From Henriciella mobilis (GTDB lineage: Bacteria > Pseudomonadota > Alphaproteobacteria > Caulobacterales > Hyphomonadaceae): a DNA stretch of 64,000 nucleotides. The stretch covers positions 620,001 through 684,000 of the forward strand of contig NZ_QWFZ01000003.1 of assembly GCF_003576315.1 (NCBI RefSeq), written 5' to 3'. Of the stretch, positions 1 through 10,076 are shown piece by piece (position 1 is the stretch's first letter; every line of letters begins with the position of its first letter). The translations under genes and the position numbers were made by a program. Below the pieces are notes generated by a model that saw nothing but the letters and a program-made list of their open reading frames with translations, ran no database searches and was not told the DNA's origin.

Positions 1-408
1 TATTCCGAAACCGAAGACGGGCGCTACCTGATCAACCTGTCGGGCATTTGCCGGTTCAGCGTGGTCGAGGAACTCGACGTTACCACGCCCTATCGTCAGG
101 TCCGCGCGGACTGGAGCCGGTTTGCCGCCGATCTGAGCGAACCGGAGCCGACCTGCCTGCCGGACCGGGCACACCTGGCTGAAGCGCTCAAGAAATATGT
201 GGCTGTAAATGAGATGGAGGTGGACTGGGACGCCGTCGAGACCGCGCCGCTGGAGACGCTGGTCAATGCGCTGGCGGCGGGCTGCCCATTCTCGCCCATG
301 GAAAAGCAGGCCCTGCTTGAGGCGTCTGACCTGTGCGGGCGTTGCGATGCGCTCATCGCCTTGCTTGACATGGACATCTCGGGCGACGATTCATCGACCC
401 TGCAATGA
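1..408 (+). CDS. LON substrate-binding domain protein, 5' end outside window
   Basis: The reading frame is open from base 1 and ends with TGA at 406-408, so the start lies upstream. The visible 135 residues match the end of the stand-alone LON N-terminal (substrate-binding) domain proteins common in alphaproteobacteria: an opening stretch with the pattern ETEDGRYL...G.CRF.VVEEL, then VTTPYRQVR and a helical tail with [10 protein letters not shown]. These proteins lack the AAA+ and protease parts of Lon; their role is not settled, probably binding of unfolded or misfolded protein. The stop overlaps the next start (ATGA at 405-408), indicating translational coupling with the Trm112-like gene. 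A GTG at 61 could be read as a start but would cut off conserved sequence. Confidence 0.82.
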   Translation, partial: YSETEDGRYLINLSGICRFSVVEELDVTTPYRQVRADWSRFAADLSEPEPTCLPDRAHLAEALKKYVAVNEMEVDWDAVETAPLETLVNALAAGCPFSPMEKQALLEASDLCGRCDALIALLDMDISGDDSSTLQ

Positions 409-632
409 ACGAGACAAATTCACCCGAACCTGAGGCGCCCACAGAGGACGCTGGCGCGAAGACCGACCCGCGCCTGCTGGAAATGCTGGTGTGCCCGGTG
501 ACCCGCGCGCCCCTCACCTATGACCGGGCAAAGCAGGAGCTTGTCTCGTCGAAAGCCAAGCTCGCCTTTCCGATCCGCGACGGCCTGCCGATCATGCTCG
601 AAAGTGAAGCGCGCGCCTTGGACGAGGATTAG
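405..632 (+). CDS. Trm112 family (UPF0434/YcaR-like) small protein
   Basis: A 75-residue protein with the family signature [14 protein letters not shown] around residues 24-37 and [11 protein letters not shown] near residues 54-64. Trm112-type proteins in eukaryotes and archaea are activating partners of methyltransferases; bacterial members are similarly small with undefined partners. Only one cysteine of the metal-binding set remains, as in many bacterial members. The start overlaps the stop of the LON-domain gene by four bases, and DUF971 follows 5 bp after the stop, so the three genes probably form one transcript. Confidence 0.85.
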   Translation: MNETNSPEPEAPTEDAGAKTDPRLLEMLVCPVTRAPLTYDRAKQELVSSKAKLAFPIRDGLPIMLESEARALDED

Positions 633-637
633 TCGCG

Positions 638-943
638 ATGACCGTCATGCCATGGCCGACAGAGCTGAAGTTCCGCCGCGGAGCCGGTGTCCTGTCAGTG
701 ACGTTCGAGGACGACGCGACGTTCGACATCCCTTTCAAGAAATTGCGTGAGCAGAGCCCGTCAGCCGAAGTGCGCGGGCATGGCGCCGGGCCGCGTCCGC
801 CGCAGCCGCCCTTAGCCGATGATATCAGCGTGACCAAGGCCGATCCGGTCGGGCGCTATGCCGTACGGATCCATTTCTCTGATGGGCATTCGAGCGGGCT
901 CTACACATGGAAGTACCTGCGCGAGCTGGGCGAGGCCGCCTGA
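638..943 (+). CDS. DUF971 (gamma-butyrobetaine hydroxylase-like N-terminal domain) protein
   Basis: A 101-residue protein matching the DUF971 fold: an N-terminal strand-rich part (WPTELKFRRGAGVLSVTFED), then VRGHG near the middle and the characteristic end YAVRIHFSDGHSSGLYTWKYL. The same domain forms the N-terminus of gamma-butyrobetaine and trimethyllysine hydroxylases and occurs alone in bacteria, sometimes linked to iron-sulfur cluster handling. No catalytic dioxygenase domain is present. It follows the Trm112-like gene by 5 bp. Exact function unknown. Confidence 0.85.
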   Translation: MTVMPWPTELKFRRGAGVLSVTFEDDATFDIPFKKLREQSPSAEVRGHGAGPRPPQPPLADDISVTKADPVGRYAVRIHFSDGHSSGLYTWKYLRELGEAA

Positions 944-971
944 CTGGCAAGACCGCAAGAGGGGACGCGAC

Positions 972-1373
972 ATGGCCGAAGAAGAAAAGAGCGTCGACTT
1001 TGGCAAGCTGCGATCCCTGATGCTGCTGGCCGTGATCGTCGGCGCTACGGTCCTCATCGTGTCGCTCTGGCAGCTCGGACAATTCCAGGCATTCGAGATC
1101 GGCTGGACGGTCATGGCCGTCGCTTTCGGTGCGATTGCCTGGGCCGCGGTCTTCTATTTCGGGTGCCTCATCGCGGAAGGGTCCCTGACCAGCTACATCA
1201 TCAGCGACGATACAGAGATCAAAGGTCAGAATGTCGAGATGGTCACCAGGACCCGGTCCAGCGGCGATCCGCGCCTCGACGCCTGGATCGAGAAATTCGT
1301 CTTCGCCCGTAACACGTTCGGCCTGGCGGTCATCCCGCTGCTGATCCTCGGCGGGCTTTTCCTGTGGGGCTGA
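972..1373 (+). CDS. small two- to three-helix membrane protein of unknown function
   Basis: A 133-residue protein. ATG 972 is chosen because the coding quality upstream is poor and the sequence begins with a typical charged cytoplasmic N-terminus (MAEEEKSVDF). Three hydrophobic segments are visible: about residues 16-33 (LLAVIVGATVLIVSLW), 42-66 (WTVMAVAFGAIAWAAVFYFG) and the extreme C-terminus (AVIPLLILGGLFLWG). I do not recognise the family. It is the last of four co-directional genes and abuts the oppositely oriented ubiH-like gene; the two stop codons are adjacent (TGATCA). Confidence 0.6.
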   Translation: MAEEEKSVDFGKLRSLMLLAVIVGATVLIVSLWQLGQFQAFEIGWTVMAVAFGAIAWAAVFYFGCLIAEGSLTSYIISDDTEIKGQNVEMVTRTRSSGDPRLDAWIEKFVFARNTFGLAVIPLLILGGLFLWG

Positions 1374-2609
1374 TCAGGCCGCATCGAGCGGCTGCATCAG
1401 GCTTGGAAGCCCTTCAAATGAGGCGCTTGCGATGCCGGCCAGCCGCTTGCGGACCGGCGCGATCCGCTCAGCCGCCAGCATGCCGAGACTCCTGACCGGC
1501 TTGGTCAGCATCGAGTCATTGGAGAAAAGCCGGTCGATGACATCCATGCCGAGTGCGGCGGTGTTTGCGCCGAAGCGCCGCGACGCCTGGTAAGCCGACA
1601 GCGTCTGCTCCGATCCGATATCAAGTCCGGCCCGGTCGGCATCCATAATGGCATCATAGAGCGCGGCGATATCGCGAAAGCCCTGGTTCAGCCCCTGCCC
1701 GGCCAGCGGGTTGATCCGGCGCACGGCATCGCCCACCAGGGCCACGCGCGTGTCCACCATATGCTCGGCGATCTTCAGGATCAGGGGATAGGAGCCCATC
1801 GGTCCGTATATCTTCATCTCGCCAGCAAAGTCGGCAAAGCGGTGATTGAGCTCGGCCTCTACGGCCTCCGGCGTCATCTTTGCCAGCGCCTCGGCGGCCC
1901 CGCGCTTCATATACCAGGCGAGATTGGCGCGATCGCCGCGCAGGGGCAGCGTCGCGAACGGGCCCTCCGGTGTGAAAAGCTGTCGTGCGATCCCGTCATG
2001 CGGGCGCGACAGGGTGACGTTCGCGGCGAAGACCGACTTCTGGTAGTCGCGCCCTTCGGTCTGAATTCCAGCCGCCTCGCGGACGGGTGAGTTAACCCCG
2101 TCGGCGCCGATGAGAAGCCGCGCATGGATCGTCTCGCCCGAGTCCAGGGTGACGGTGACACCGCCCGGACCGGCCTCATAGCCGACGAAACGGGCGGGCG
2201 CGAGCAGGGTAAGGCCCTCCTGCTCGGCCATGGCGGCATCAAGAGCTGCCTGAAGGACGGGCGCTTCCACCATGTGTCCCAGCGTTTCGCCGTCTTCGCG
2301 GTCTGGCAGGTCCTCGTCGTCGAAAAGGACATGCGGCTGGCCGAACCAGTGGGTCCCGCCATCGGTGGCTTCCAGGCCATGAAGCGGCTGGGTCTGTCCT
2401 TCAAGCACAGGGGCAATGCCGATCCGCTTCAGCAGGCGCCAACTCCCTGTCACCACGGCATAATTACGGGTGTCCGCCGGGCGTTTGCCTTTCGGGTCGC
2501 GGGCATCGACGACCAGGGTCTCGAACCCCGCCTTTGCAAGGGCAAGCGCGAGCGATGCCCCGGCGGGGCCAGCACCAATTATAAGGACTTCTGTCTCTTT
2601 CGCGCTCAT
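1374..2609 (-). CDS. UbiH/UbiF/COQ6-family FAD-dependent monooxygenase (ubiquinone biosynthesis hydroxylase)
   Basis: A 411-residue flavoprotein. ATG 2609 is used because it places the FAD dinucleotide-binding motif IIGAGPAGASLALALAKAG at residues 8-26; the frame runs upstream without family similarity. The second FAD motif GDAVRRINPLAGQGLNQG lies near residue 290, as in UbiH, UbiF and VisC proteins that hydroxylate the ring of ubiquinone precursors. Which ring position cannot be read from the sequence. The gene is convergent with the small membrane protein and divergent from amtB, with about 190 bp between the two start codons. Confidence 0.88.
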   Translation of the reverse strand: MSAKETEVLIIGAGPAGASLALALAKAGFETLVVDARDPKGKRPADTRNYAVVTGSWRLLKRIGIAPVLEGQTQPLHGLEATDGGTHWFGQPHVLFDDEDLPDREDGETLGHMVEAPVLQAALDAAMAEQEGLTLLAPARFVGYEAGPGGVTVTLDSGETIHARLLIGADGVNSPVREAAGIQTEGRDYQKSVFAANVTLSRPHDGIARQLFTPEGPFATLPLRGDRANLAWYMKRGAAEALAKMTPEAVEAELNHRFADFAGEMKIYGPMGSYPLILKIAEHMVDTRVALVGDAVRRINPLAGQGLNQGFRDIAALYDAIMDADRAGLDIGSEQTLSAYQASRRFGANTAALGMDVIDRLFSNDSMLTKPVRSLGMLAAERIAPVRKRLAGIASASFEGLPSLMQPLDAA

Positions 2610-2798
2610 GGCTCCGGTTCTTAGCAGACCCGGTAAACGGGTCCAGAGTTGACGCCGAAACGGGCGTTTGGGTCGCAGGGTGCCCGAATTTTGGTCACTC
2701 GAACGACCGCTATATGACGCCAGCTTAATGTCACTGGTCGATGCCGGGGCAGGTCCGTTTAGTTGGCCCACGTCATACCAACCAATTGGGAGAAGGGC

Positions 2799-4133
<1,335 letters not shown>

Positions 4134-4181
4134 CGCCTCCACGGGTTCGCTTCTTCTCGGGAAGCGTTTCCTCCCAGACCT

Positions 4182-4215
4182 CCCCGGCCAGGCAACTGGC
4201 CGGGGATTTTTTTTT
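4182..4215 (+). terminator. Rho-independent terminator after amtB
   Basis: A perfect 10-bp stem, CCCCGGCCAG with CTGGCCGGGG, closes a GCAA tetraloop (4192-4195) and is followed by A and nine T residues at 4207-4215. It lies 48 bp after the amtB stop and before ftsK, so it separates the two transcripts. Confidence 0.93.
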
Positions 4216-4315
4216 GAGTCTTTTTGCGGCCTCAAGCCTGCCGCGTTTGCGCGGTGTTAAGAGCATCCGGGCAATTTGTCCGAAAATCTCATCTATCAGG
4301 ATGGTGGACAGCGAC

Positions 4316-6712
4316 ATGGCTAATTCGATTGCAGAACGCGAGCGCGTACGCGAAGCGACTGACCCCGTCTGGCGGATTCTCACGGGAACGGCGGCCTTTG
4401 GCATCGGCGTTTTCCTGTGCGGCAGCGTCGGCACCTATGAATCTACGGACCCCAGCTGGAATGCGGCGACCGGCATGGAGGTGCAGAACCTCTTCGGCGG
4501 GACAGGGGCGATCCTCGCCGACCTTGCCCTGCAGGTGCTCGGCTTCGCGGCCTGGATGGCAGGCCTTGCCCTGATGGTCGGCGGCGCGATGCGTGCGGTC
4601 CTGATCGGTGCGCCGCGCATCCGGCGCTGGGCCTATGGCGTCCTGTTCATCCCGGTCCTTGCCGGTGCACTGGCATCCTTCCCGGTTCCTGCCTCCTGGC
4701 CGCTCTGGTCCGGGCTTGGCGGCGTCGTCGGCGACTGGATCTATGACGTGGCGGTGGTGCCCTTCAAGGCCCTGCTCCTGCCCTTCCCGTCTGTCCTGGC
4801 CGGCTTCTTCCTTGGCGTCTTCGCGGCTTTCCTGGCCTTCAGTGCCCTTGGTTTCCGGCGCGGCGATGCCCGCCTGCTACAAAGCGCGGCGACCAGTTCC
4901 GGCGGACGGATGCTGCGCCGGTTCGGTGGCCTCGGCCGGTCGATGTTTGGCGGTCTCGCCCGGCGCGGTAAGCAGGACGAGGACGATTATGCCCCGAGTA
5001 TCCAGGGCAAGGCGGAGACACCCTCGAAGCGCAAAACCATCGAGCCTGAGCTGGATGACGATTATGCGGATGAGGACCTGCTGGACGACGATGAGGACGC
5101 ATTGCCGAGTGCAGTCACCCGTCCGAAGCTGACACCGGCGAAGAGCCCGGCGCCCGAGCCCGAGCGCCCGTCCATCCGCAAGAAGTCCCGCCGCGGCGCG
5201 AAAATCCTGCCTTCGATCGACCTGTTGCAGCTGCCAGCGGAGCGCCGTGCGGCGGTTGATGAGGACGGCCTGCTCGCCCAGGCCAACCGCCTGTCGGAAG
5301 TGCTGCGCGAGTTTGGCGTGCGCGGGCGGATCAAGGAAGTCCGCCCCGGCCCGGTTGTCACCCTGTTCGAGCTGGAGCCGGCGGCCGGGGTGAAATCGGC
5401 CCGCGTGATCTCTCTCGCCGACGACATTGCCCGTTCAATGAGTGCTGTGTCGGCGCGCGTGGCTGTCATTCCGGGCAAGAATGCCATCGGTATCGAACTG
5501 CCGAATGAGGAACGCGAAACGGTCTATTTCCGCTCGCTGCTTTCGGCTGGCGCCTATACGAATTCGAAAGCCTCGCTTCCGATGGCGCTTGGTGAGGATA
5601 TTGGCGGCACGCCCACCGTGGTTGATCTGGCAAAGATGCCTCACCTCCTGATCGCGGGTACGACCGGTTCGGGTAAATCGGTCGGCGTGAACGCGATGAT
5701 CCTGTCGCTGATCTACCGCCTGACGCCCGAGCAGTGCCGTTTCATCATGATCGACCCGAAAATGCTGGAACTCTCCATCTATGAGGGCATCCCGCACCTG
5801 CTGGCGCCGGTTGTGACCGATCCGAAGAAGGCTGTCTGCGCCCTGCAATGGGCGGTGCGCGAGATGGAAAGCCGCTATGAGCTGATGTCGAAGGCCGGCG
5901 TGCGGAACCTTGCCGGCTTCAACGAGAAGGCTGCGAAGTACCGAGAGCGCGGTGAGCATATGACCCGCAAGGTCCAGACCGGCTATGACGACCGCGGCAA
6001 GCCGATCCACGAGACGGAGATGCTCCCGCTCGATCATATCCCGAACATTGTTGTCGTGATCGACGAGATGGCCGACCTGATGATGGTCGCGGGCAAGGAG
6101 ATCGAAGGCTGCATCCAGCGCCTGGCGCAGATGGCGCGGGCCGCCGGTATTCACCTCATCACCGCCACGCAGCGCCCGTCGGTGGACGTCATCACGGGTA
6201 CGATCAAGGCGAACTTCCCGACCCGGATCTCCTACATGGTCACGACCAAGATCGACTCGCGTACCATCCTTGGCGAGCAGGGCGCGGAACAGCTGCTCGG
6301 CATGGGCGACCTGCTCTACCAGGCGGCCGGCGTGAAGACCAAGCGCCTGCACGGTCCGTTTGTTTCCGATGAGGAAGTCGAGACCGTCGTGAACTGGCTG
6401 AAGGAGCAGGGCGAACCGGACTACAACACCGAAATCCTCGAAGAGCCCGAGGAAGGCGGCACCGGCAGTGCGATCATGGATGCGATGCTCGGCGTGTCGA
6501 CGGGTGATGGCGACGATGACCTCTACGCGCAGGCGATGGCGATCGTCATCCGGGACAAGCGCGCTTCGACCTCCTACCTGCAGCGGCGGCTCAAGGTCGG
6601 CTACAACAAGGCGGCCACGCTCATCGAGCGGTTGGAGGAAGAAGGCGTGATTTCCGCGCCCAACCATGCCGGCAAGCGCGAGATCCTGGCGAGGGACAAT
6701 CCGTCCGACTGA
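4316..6712 (+). CDS. ftsK: FtsK DNA translocase
   Basis: A 798-residue protein (803 if ATG 4301 is used; GGTGG spaced 8 bases from ATG 4316 favours the shorter form). The N-terminus has about four membrane helices (residues 20-190), then an acidic/proline linker, then the motor: Walker A GTTGSGKS near residue 450 and Walker B VVVIDEMADLMM near 580. The C-terminal winged-helix gamma domain (residues 732-795, with STSYLQRRLKVGYNKAATLIERLE) recognises KOPS-type sequences. FtsK pumps chromosome dimers through the septum and activates XerCD. lolA follows 140 bp downstream, the usual alphaproteobacterial order. Confidence 0.95.
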   Translation: MANSIAERERVREATDPVWRILTGTAAFGIGVFLCGSVGTYESTDPSWNAATGMEVQNLFGGTGAILADLALQVLGFAAWMAGLALMVGGAMRAVLIGAPRIRRWAYGVLFIPVLAGALASFPVPASWPLWSGLGGVVGDWIYDVAVVPFKALLLPFPSVLAGFFLGVFAAFLAFSALGFRRGDARLLQSAATSSGGRMLRRFGGLGRSMFGGLARRGKQDEDDYAPSIQGKAETPSKRKTIEPELDDDYADEDLLDDDEDALPSAVTRPKLTPAKSPAPEPERPSIRKKSRRGAKILPSIDLLQLPAERRAAVDEDGLLAQANRLSEVLREFGVRGRIKEVRPGPVVTLFELEPAAGVKSARVISLADDIARSMSAVSARVAVIPGKNAIGIELPNEERETVYFRSLLSAGAYTNSKASLPMALGEDIGGTPTVVDLAKMPHLLIAGTTGSGKSVGVNAMILSLIYRLTPEQCRFIMIDPKMLELSIYEGIPHLLAPVVTDPKKAVCALQWAVREMESRYELMSKAGVRNLAGFNEKAAKYRERGEHMTRKVQTGYDDRGKPIHETEMLPLDHIPNIVVVIDEMADLMMVAGKEIEGCIQRLAQMARAAGIHLITATQRPSVDVITGTIKANFPTRISYMVTTKIDSRTILGEQGAEQLLGMGDLLYQAAGVKTKRLHGPFVSDEEVETVVNWLKEQGEPDYNTEILEEPEEGGTGSAIMDAMLGVSTGDGDDDLYAQAMAIVIRDKRASTSYLQRRLKVGYNKAATLIERLEEEGVISAPNHAGKREILARDNPSD

Positions 6713-6852
6713 CTGGAATGGCCAGGGCCGGGCGCAACCGGTCAGCCAGAATCTGAACGCGGCACAACGAATCGCGGCGGAAATACCTTTTTTCGGCCCT
6801 GTTTTCTGTGGGGTGCGTTGATTATCTCAGCGTGCCAATACAGGAGGACGAT

Positions 6853-7707
6853 ATGACGTCTTTGCTGACACCTTTTGCCGCCGTCATCATGATGAGTGGC
6901 GTACCCCTCGCCTTCGAGGTGGACCCGGCTTTTCTCATGCCGGTTGCCTCGCCTGTCGTGATTCACAGCGCGCAGGCCGCACCGGTGCAGACCCAGCAGC
7001 CGTCGGGCAATGATGCCGAGGCTGACGAAGCTGAAGCCGAAACACCGGCCCCGATCACTTTCGAGAACGATCAGCCGGAACCCGAAGAATCCTCACAACC
7101 GAACGAGACCATGGAAAAGGTCATTCCGCCTGCGCCTGCCAGCAATGGCAGTCTCACCGGCGCGGAACGCCAGGCCATTCTCGACAAGGCCGCCAGTGCG
7201 CTCGCCGCAGCCAAGACTGCGAAGGGGCGTTTCGTCCAGGTCTCACCCGATGGCAGCGTGACGCGCGGTGACTTCGCCCTGCGCCGTCCCGGCCGGATGC
7301 GGTTTGACTATGACGATCCGACACCGATCCTCATCGTTGCCGACGGCACGACCGTCGCGATGGAAGACAGCGAGCTTGAGACCGTTGACCGGGTTCCGCT
7401 GGCCTCGACCCCGCTCGGCCTGATCTTGGATGACGAGCTTGATTTCCAGACCGATGCACGGGTCATCGATGTAAGAAGCCGCAACAACCAGGTGGCCATC
7501 ACCCTGGAAAGCCGGTCAGATGAGGCCGAAGGACAGCTGACGCTCTATTTCGACAGCGAGACCTATGCGCTGCTGAGCTGGAATGCGCTGGATGCGAACC
7601 GCCAGACGACGCTTGTCCGTCTTGATGACGTGAAGACCAATGTGCGCCTCGATCCGCGGCTCTTCATTCTTGAAGACCCGGCGGATGAAGAGGAAGACGA
7701 GCGGTAG
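6853..7707 (+). CDS. LolA-like outer-membrane lipoprotein carrier
   Basis: A 284-residue exported protein starting at ATG 6853, seven bases after a good AGGAGG. Residues 1-40 give a weak signal peptide, followed by an acidic, Pro/Gln-rich insert of about 80 residues (rich in EAD, EPE) not seen in E. coli LolA. The conserved part begins near residue 105: AKTAKGRFVQVSPDGSVTRG, LRRPGRMRFDYDDP, then VADGTTVAMED and PLGLILDDELDF. LolA carries lipoproteins across the periplasm from LolCDE to LolB. Placement directly after ftsK supports the call. The acidic insert is unusual in length. Confidence 0.85.
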   Translation: MTSLLTPFAAVIMMSGVPLAFEVDPAFLMPVASPVVIHSAQAAPVQTQQPSGNDAEADEAEAETPAPITFENDQPEPEESSQPNETMEKVIPPAPASNGSLTGAERQAILDKAASALAAAKTAKGRFVQVSPDGSVTRGDFALRRPGRMRFDYDDPTPILIVADGTTVAMEDSELETVDRVPLASTPLGLILDDELDFQTDARVIDVRSRNNQVAITLESRSDEAEGQLTLYFDSETYALLSWNALDANRQTTLVRLDDVKTNVRLDPRLFILEDPADEEEDER

Positions 7708-7749
7708 ACCGTCTGTCCAATGAGTCCGGGCTGGCGCCGCCTTGTTGTC

Positions 7750-7760
7750 GGGGGGGGGGG
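7750..7760 (+). repeat. poly-G tract of 11 bases
   Basis: Eleven consecutive G residues lie in the 202-bp gap between lolA and the FKBP gene, about 150 bp before the FKBP start codon. Such tracts are prone to slippage in vivo and to error in sequencing. The gap otherwise shows no gene; it also contains a G+C-rich self-complementary AGCCCC/GGGGCT stretch near 7767. Confidence 0.9.
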
Positions 7761-7909
7761 CGGCCCAGCCCCGGGGGCTCCGGATGGGGTGTGAATTTGA
7801 CAGTCAGGGCCTGGGTTGCGACCAATACTGATCGCAGGCGCCCGCATTCGCGCCGGTGCGTCGTCCCTGGCGCGCCTGACCTTGTCACTCCAGATAGGAA
7901 TTCATCACC

Positions 7910-8347
7910 ATGCAAGCCGCAAAAACGGGCGACACCGTCCTTATCGATTACACCGTTAAAACCTCCGATGGACGGGTCGTCGGGCAGACCGAAGAAAACG
8001 CGCCTGTCGCCGTTACCATTGGCAGCGCCGAAATATTCCCGGAAGTCGAAACCGCACTGGACGGAATGGAAGTCGGCGGTGAGCGTTCGGTCACCATAAG
8101 TGCTGACAACGCCTTCGGCCCACGCCGCGAAGAAATGGTCATCGACATCCCGCGTGCGCAGTTGCCGCAAGACAATACGCCCCAACCCGGCATGACGCTG
8201 GCCGCCCAACAGCAGGATGGCTCCACGCTGAACCTGACGATCGTCGCGGTGAATGACGAGACGGTCACGGCCGACGGCAACCATCCCCTGGCCGGTGAAG
8301 ACCTGCATTTCGGGCTGAAACTGGTCGAGATCAAACCAGCCGCCTGA
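7910..8347 (+). CDS. FKBP-type peptidyl-prolyl cis-trans isomerase (SlyD/SlpA-like)
   Basis: A 145-residue protein with the SlyD-type order: N-terminal FKBP part GDTVLIDYTVKTSDGRVVGQT, an insert-in-flap region with VGGERSVTISADNAFGPRREEMV, and the closing NHPLAGEDLHFGLKLVEI. It has no signal peptide, so it acts in the cytoplasm. It lacks the metal-binding His-rich tail of E. coli SlyD. Isomerisation of X-Pro bonds and chaperone action are the family's known roles. The gene stands alone between lolA and msrA and ends in its own terminator. Confidence 0.92.
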   Translation: MQAAKTGDTVLIDYTVKTSDGRVVGQTEENAPVAVTIGSAEIFPEVETALDGMEVGGERSVTISADNAFGPRREEMVIDIPRAQLPQDNTPQPGMTLAAQQQDGSTLNLTIVAVNDETVTADGNHPLAGEDLHFGLKLVEIKPAA

Positions 8348-8361
8348 AACAGAATAAAAAG

Positions 8362-8397
8362 ACCCCGCGCATCCAACTTGCGCGGGGTTTCTTTGTT
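8362..8397 (+). terminator. bidirectional terminator between FKBP gene and msrA
   Basis: A 9-bp stem ACCCCGCGC/GCGCGGGGT (8362-8370 with 8380-8388) with a 9-base loop is followed by TTCTTTGTT on the plus strand. It is preceded by an A-rich run that gives TCTTTTTATT on the minus strand. It therefore serves both convergent genes. Confidence 0.9.
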
Positions 8398-8414
8398 GAT
8401 GGCGTCGATCGGAC

Positions 8415-9071
8415 CTAGTTGATCGCGGCGTCTTCGCCCCAGAGCTTTTTCAGGCGTTCGTCACGCCCGCAGCCCTCGCGGTAGAATTTGTAGCGGATCG
8501 GATTGGTCCGGTAATAGTTCTGGTGAAAGCTTTCGGCCGGCCAGAATTCACTCGCATCGAGCACCTTGGTGACAACGGGGCCCGGCAGCTGGCCCGATTG
8601 GGTGATCATCTCGATCTCGGTCTCGGCAACGCTGCGCTCGCGCTCGCTGCTGACGAAGACCGCCGTGCGGTAGCTTGAGCCCTTGTCGCAGAACTGGCCG
8701 CGCGGATCGGTCGGGTCGATGGTCCGGAAATAGTATTCGACCAGCTCCTCATAGCTGACCTGCTGCGGGTTGTAGCTGATCTTCACCGCCTCATAGTGTC
8801 CGGTGTCGCCGCGCGTGACCTGCTTGTAGGTGGGCTCCTCGACCGTGCCGCCCGTATAGCCGGAAATGGTCGAAATCACGCCATCGACCTTGTCGAAGTC
8901 GGCCTCGGTGCACCAGAAACAGCCGCCAGCGAAGATCGCGGTTTCAAGACGCGTTTCCTCGCTGGGCACATCGGTTGCGGACTGATCGGCGACGGCGCTC
9001 CATACGAATCCGGTAGTGGCCGCTGCGACTCCGGCAACAATGGCTATGTAGAAGGATTGCGATCGGGTCAT
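8415..9071 (-). CDS. msrA: peptide methionine sulfoxide reductase MsrA, exported form
   Basis: A 218-residue protein. Residues 1-30 form a membrane anchor or uncleaved signal (FYIAIVAGVAAATTGFVWSA). The catalytic motif GGCFWC places the nucleophilic Cys at residue 51, followed by EADFDKVDGV and GYTGG. Further family motifs are GDTGHYEAVKISYNP, DPTDPRGQFCDKGSSYRTAVF and FWPAESFHQNYYRTNP; a Cys near the C-terminus (EGCGRDERL) can act in recycling. It repairs the S-epimer of methionine sulfoxide, here probably on the periplasmic side. A second, cytoplasmic MsrA is encoded at 26297-26950. Confidence 0.93.
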   Translation of the reverse strand: MTRSQSFYIAIVAGVAAATTGFVWSAVADQSATDVPSEETRLETAIFAGGCFWCTEADFDKVDGVISTISGYTGGTVEEPTYKQVTRGDTGHYEAVKISYNPQQVSYEELVEYYFRTIDPTDPRGQFCDKGSSYRTAVFVSSERERSVAETEIEMITQSGQLPGPVVTKVLDASEFWPAESFHQNYYRTNPIRYKFYREGCGRDERLKKLWGEDAAIN

Positions 9072-9166
9072 CGGATCCAGCGCCCCTGTTTACTAAACTC
9101 CCGCTCTATATGGCACAAATTGTACCAGTTTGGAGGGCAGAGGTGCGCTGGCTCACGCAAAGGTGT

Positions 9167-9919
9167 TCAGCTCGAGAGCCTTTCAACTTCGGCTTCAGAA
9201 AGCTCCGAATTGTCGTAAACATTCTGCACGTCATCGAGCTCGTCGAGCACATCCAGCAGCTTCATCAGCGTATCGGCCTGGTCGCCCTCGACCGAAACCA
9301 TGTTCTGCGGCTTCCAGATCAGCTTGGTCGACTTGGCTTCAACCTCGCCGAATTTACCTTCCAGCGTCGAGGCGACGTCCATCAGGTCTTCTCGTTCAGT
9401 ATAGATCCAGTGGCCGCTTTCGTCGCTTTCGACATCGGTCGCGCCCGCCTCGATGGCCGCTTCCATGACTTCCATCTCGTCACCGGCTTCCGGGGGATAC
9501 TCGATTTCACCGACCTGTTCGAAGCCGAATGAGACAGAGCCCGTCTCGCCGAGATTGCCGCCATTCTTGGAGAAGGCAGCGCGGATCTCGCTCGCGGCCC
9601 GGTTCTTGTTGTCGGTCGAGGCCTCGACGATGATGCCGACGCCGCCCGGCCCGAAGCCTTCATAACGAATGTCGAAATATTCCTCGCCGGCGCCGCCCTG
9701 GCCCTTGTCGACGGCGCGCTTGATATTGTCCTTCGGCATGGACTGGCCGCGCGCATTGTTAATGGCGAGCCGGAGACGTGGATTGGCGTCCGGGTCAGGT
9801 CCGCCAAGCTTGGAGGCAATCGTGATTTCCTTCGACAGGCGCGCGAAGAGCGCCGCGCGCTTCTTGTCCTGGGCACCTTTACGGTGCTGGATGTTGGCCC
9901 ACTTTGAATGTCCAGCCAT
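9167..9919 (-). CDS. YebC/PmpR/TACO1-family protein
   Basis: A 250-residue protein starting [20 protein letters not shown], the invariant opening of the family, preceded by AGGAGAAG. Other hallmarks: [63 protein letters not shown] and the acidic C-terminal part with [12 protein letters not shown]. Members bind DNA as regulators or aid ribosomes at proline stretches; recent work favours the translation role for many. YebC commonly neighbours the YmdB-type gene in alphaproteobacteria; here an EAL gene lies between them. Confidence 0.95.
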   Translation of the reverse strand: MAGHSKWANIQHRKGAQDKKRAALFARLSKEITIASKLGGPDPDANPRLRLAINNARGQSMPKDNIKRAVDKGQGGAGEEYFDIRYEGFGPGGVGIIVEASTDNKNRAASEIRAAFSKNGGNLGETGSVSFGFEQVGEIEYPPEAGDEMEVMEAAIEAGATDVESDESGHWIYTEREDLMDVASTLEGKFGEVEAKSTKLIWKPQNMVSVEGDQADTLMKLLDVLDELDDVQNVYDNSELSEAEVERLSS

Positions 9920-10076
9920 GTGAAGTTCTTCTCCTGGAGGGCTTGGTTCAGAGGTGCCGCCGATCTAACCGAGGCAGCGTTATAATAAAAGATATCGATG
10001 CAGACTGACAGTTTCTGCAAGGAAGATGTTAATTCGAGCCTGCGAAAAACGCCCTGTGACGCATTAGGGAAATCTT

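Noticed and set aside
2610-2798. Sigma-54 promoter before amtB
   Set aside because: A TTGGCCCA stretch near 2761 lacks the matching TTGCA-type -12 element at the right distance.
5435-6667. 410-codon minus-strand open frame
   Set aside because: Antisense to the ftsK motor domain; no recognisable protein.
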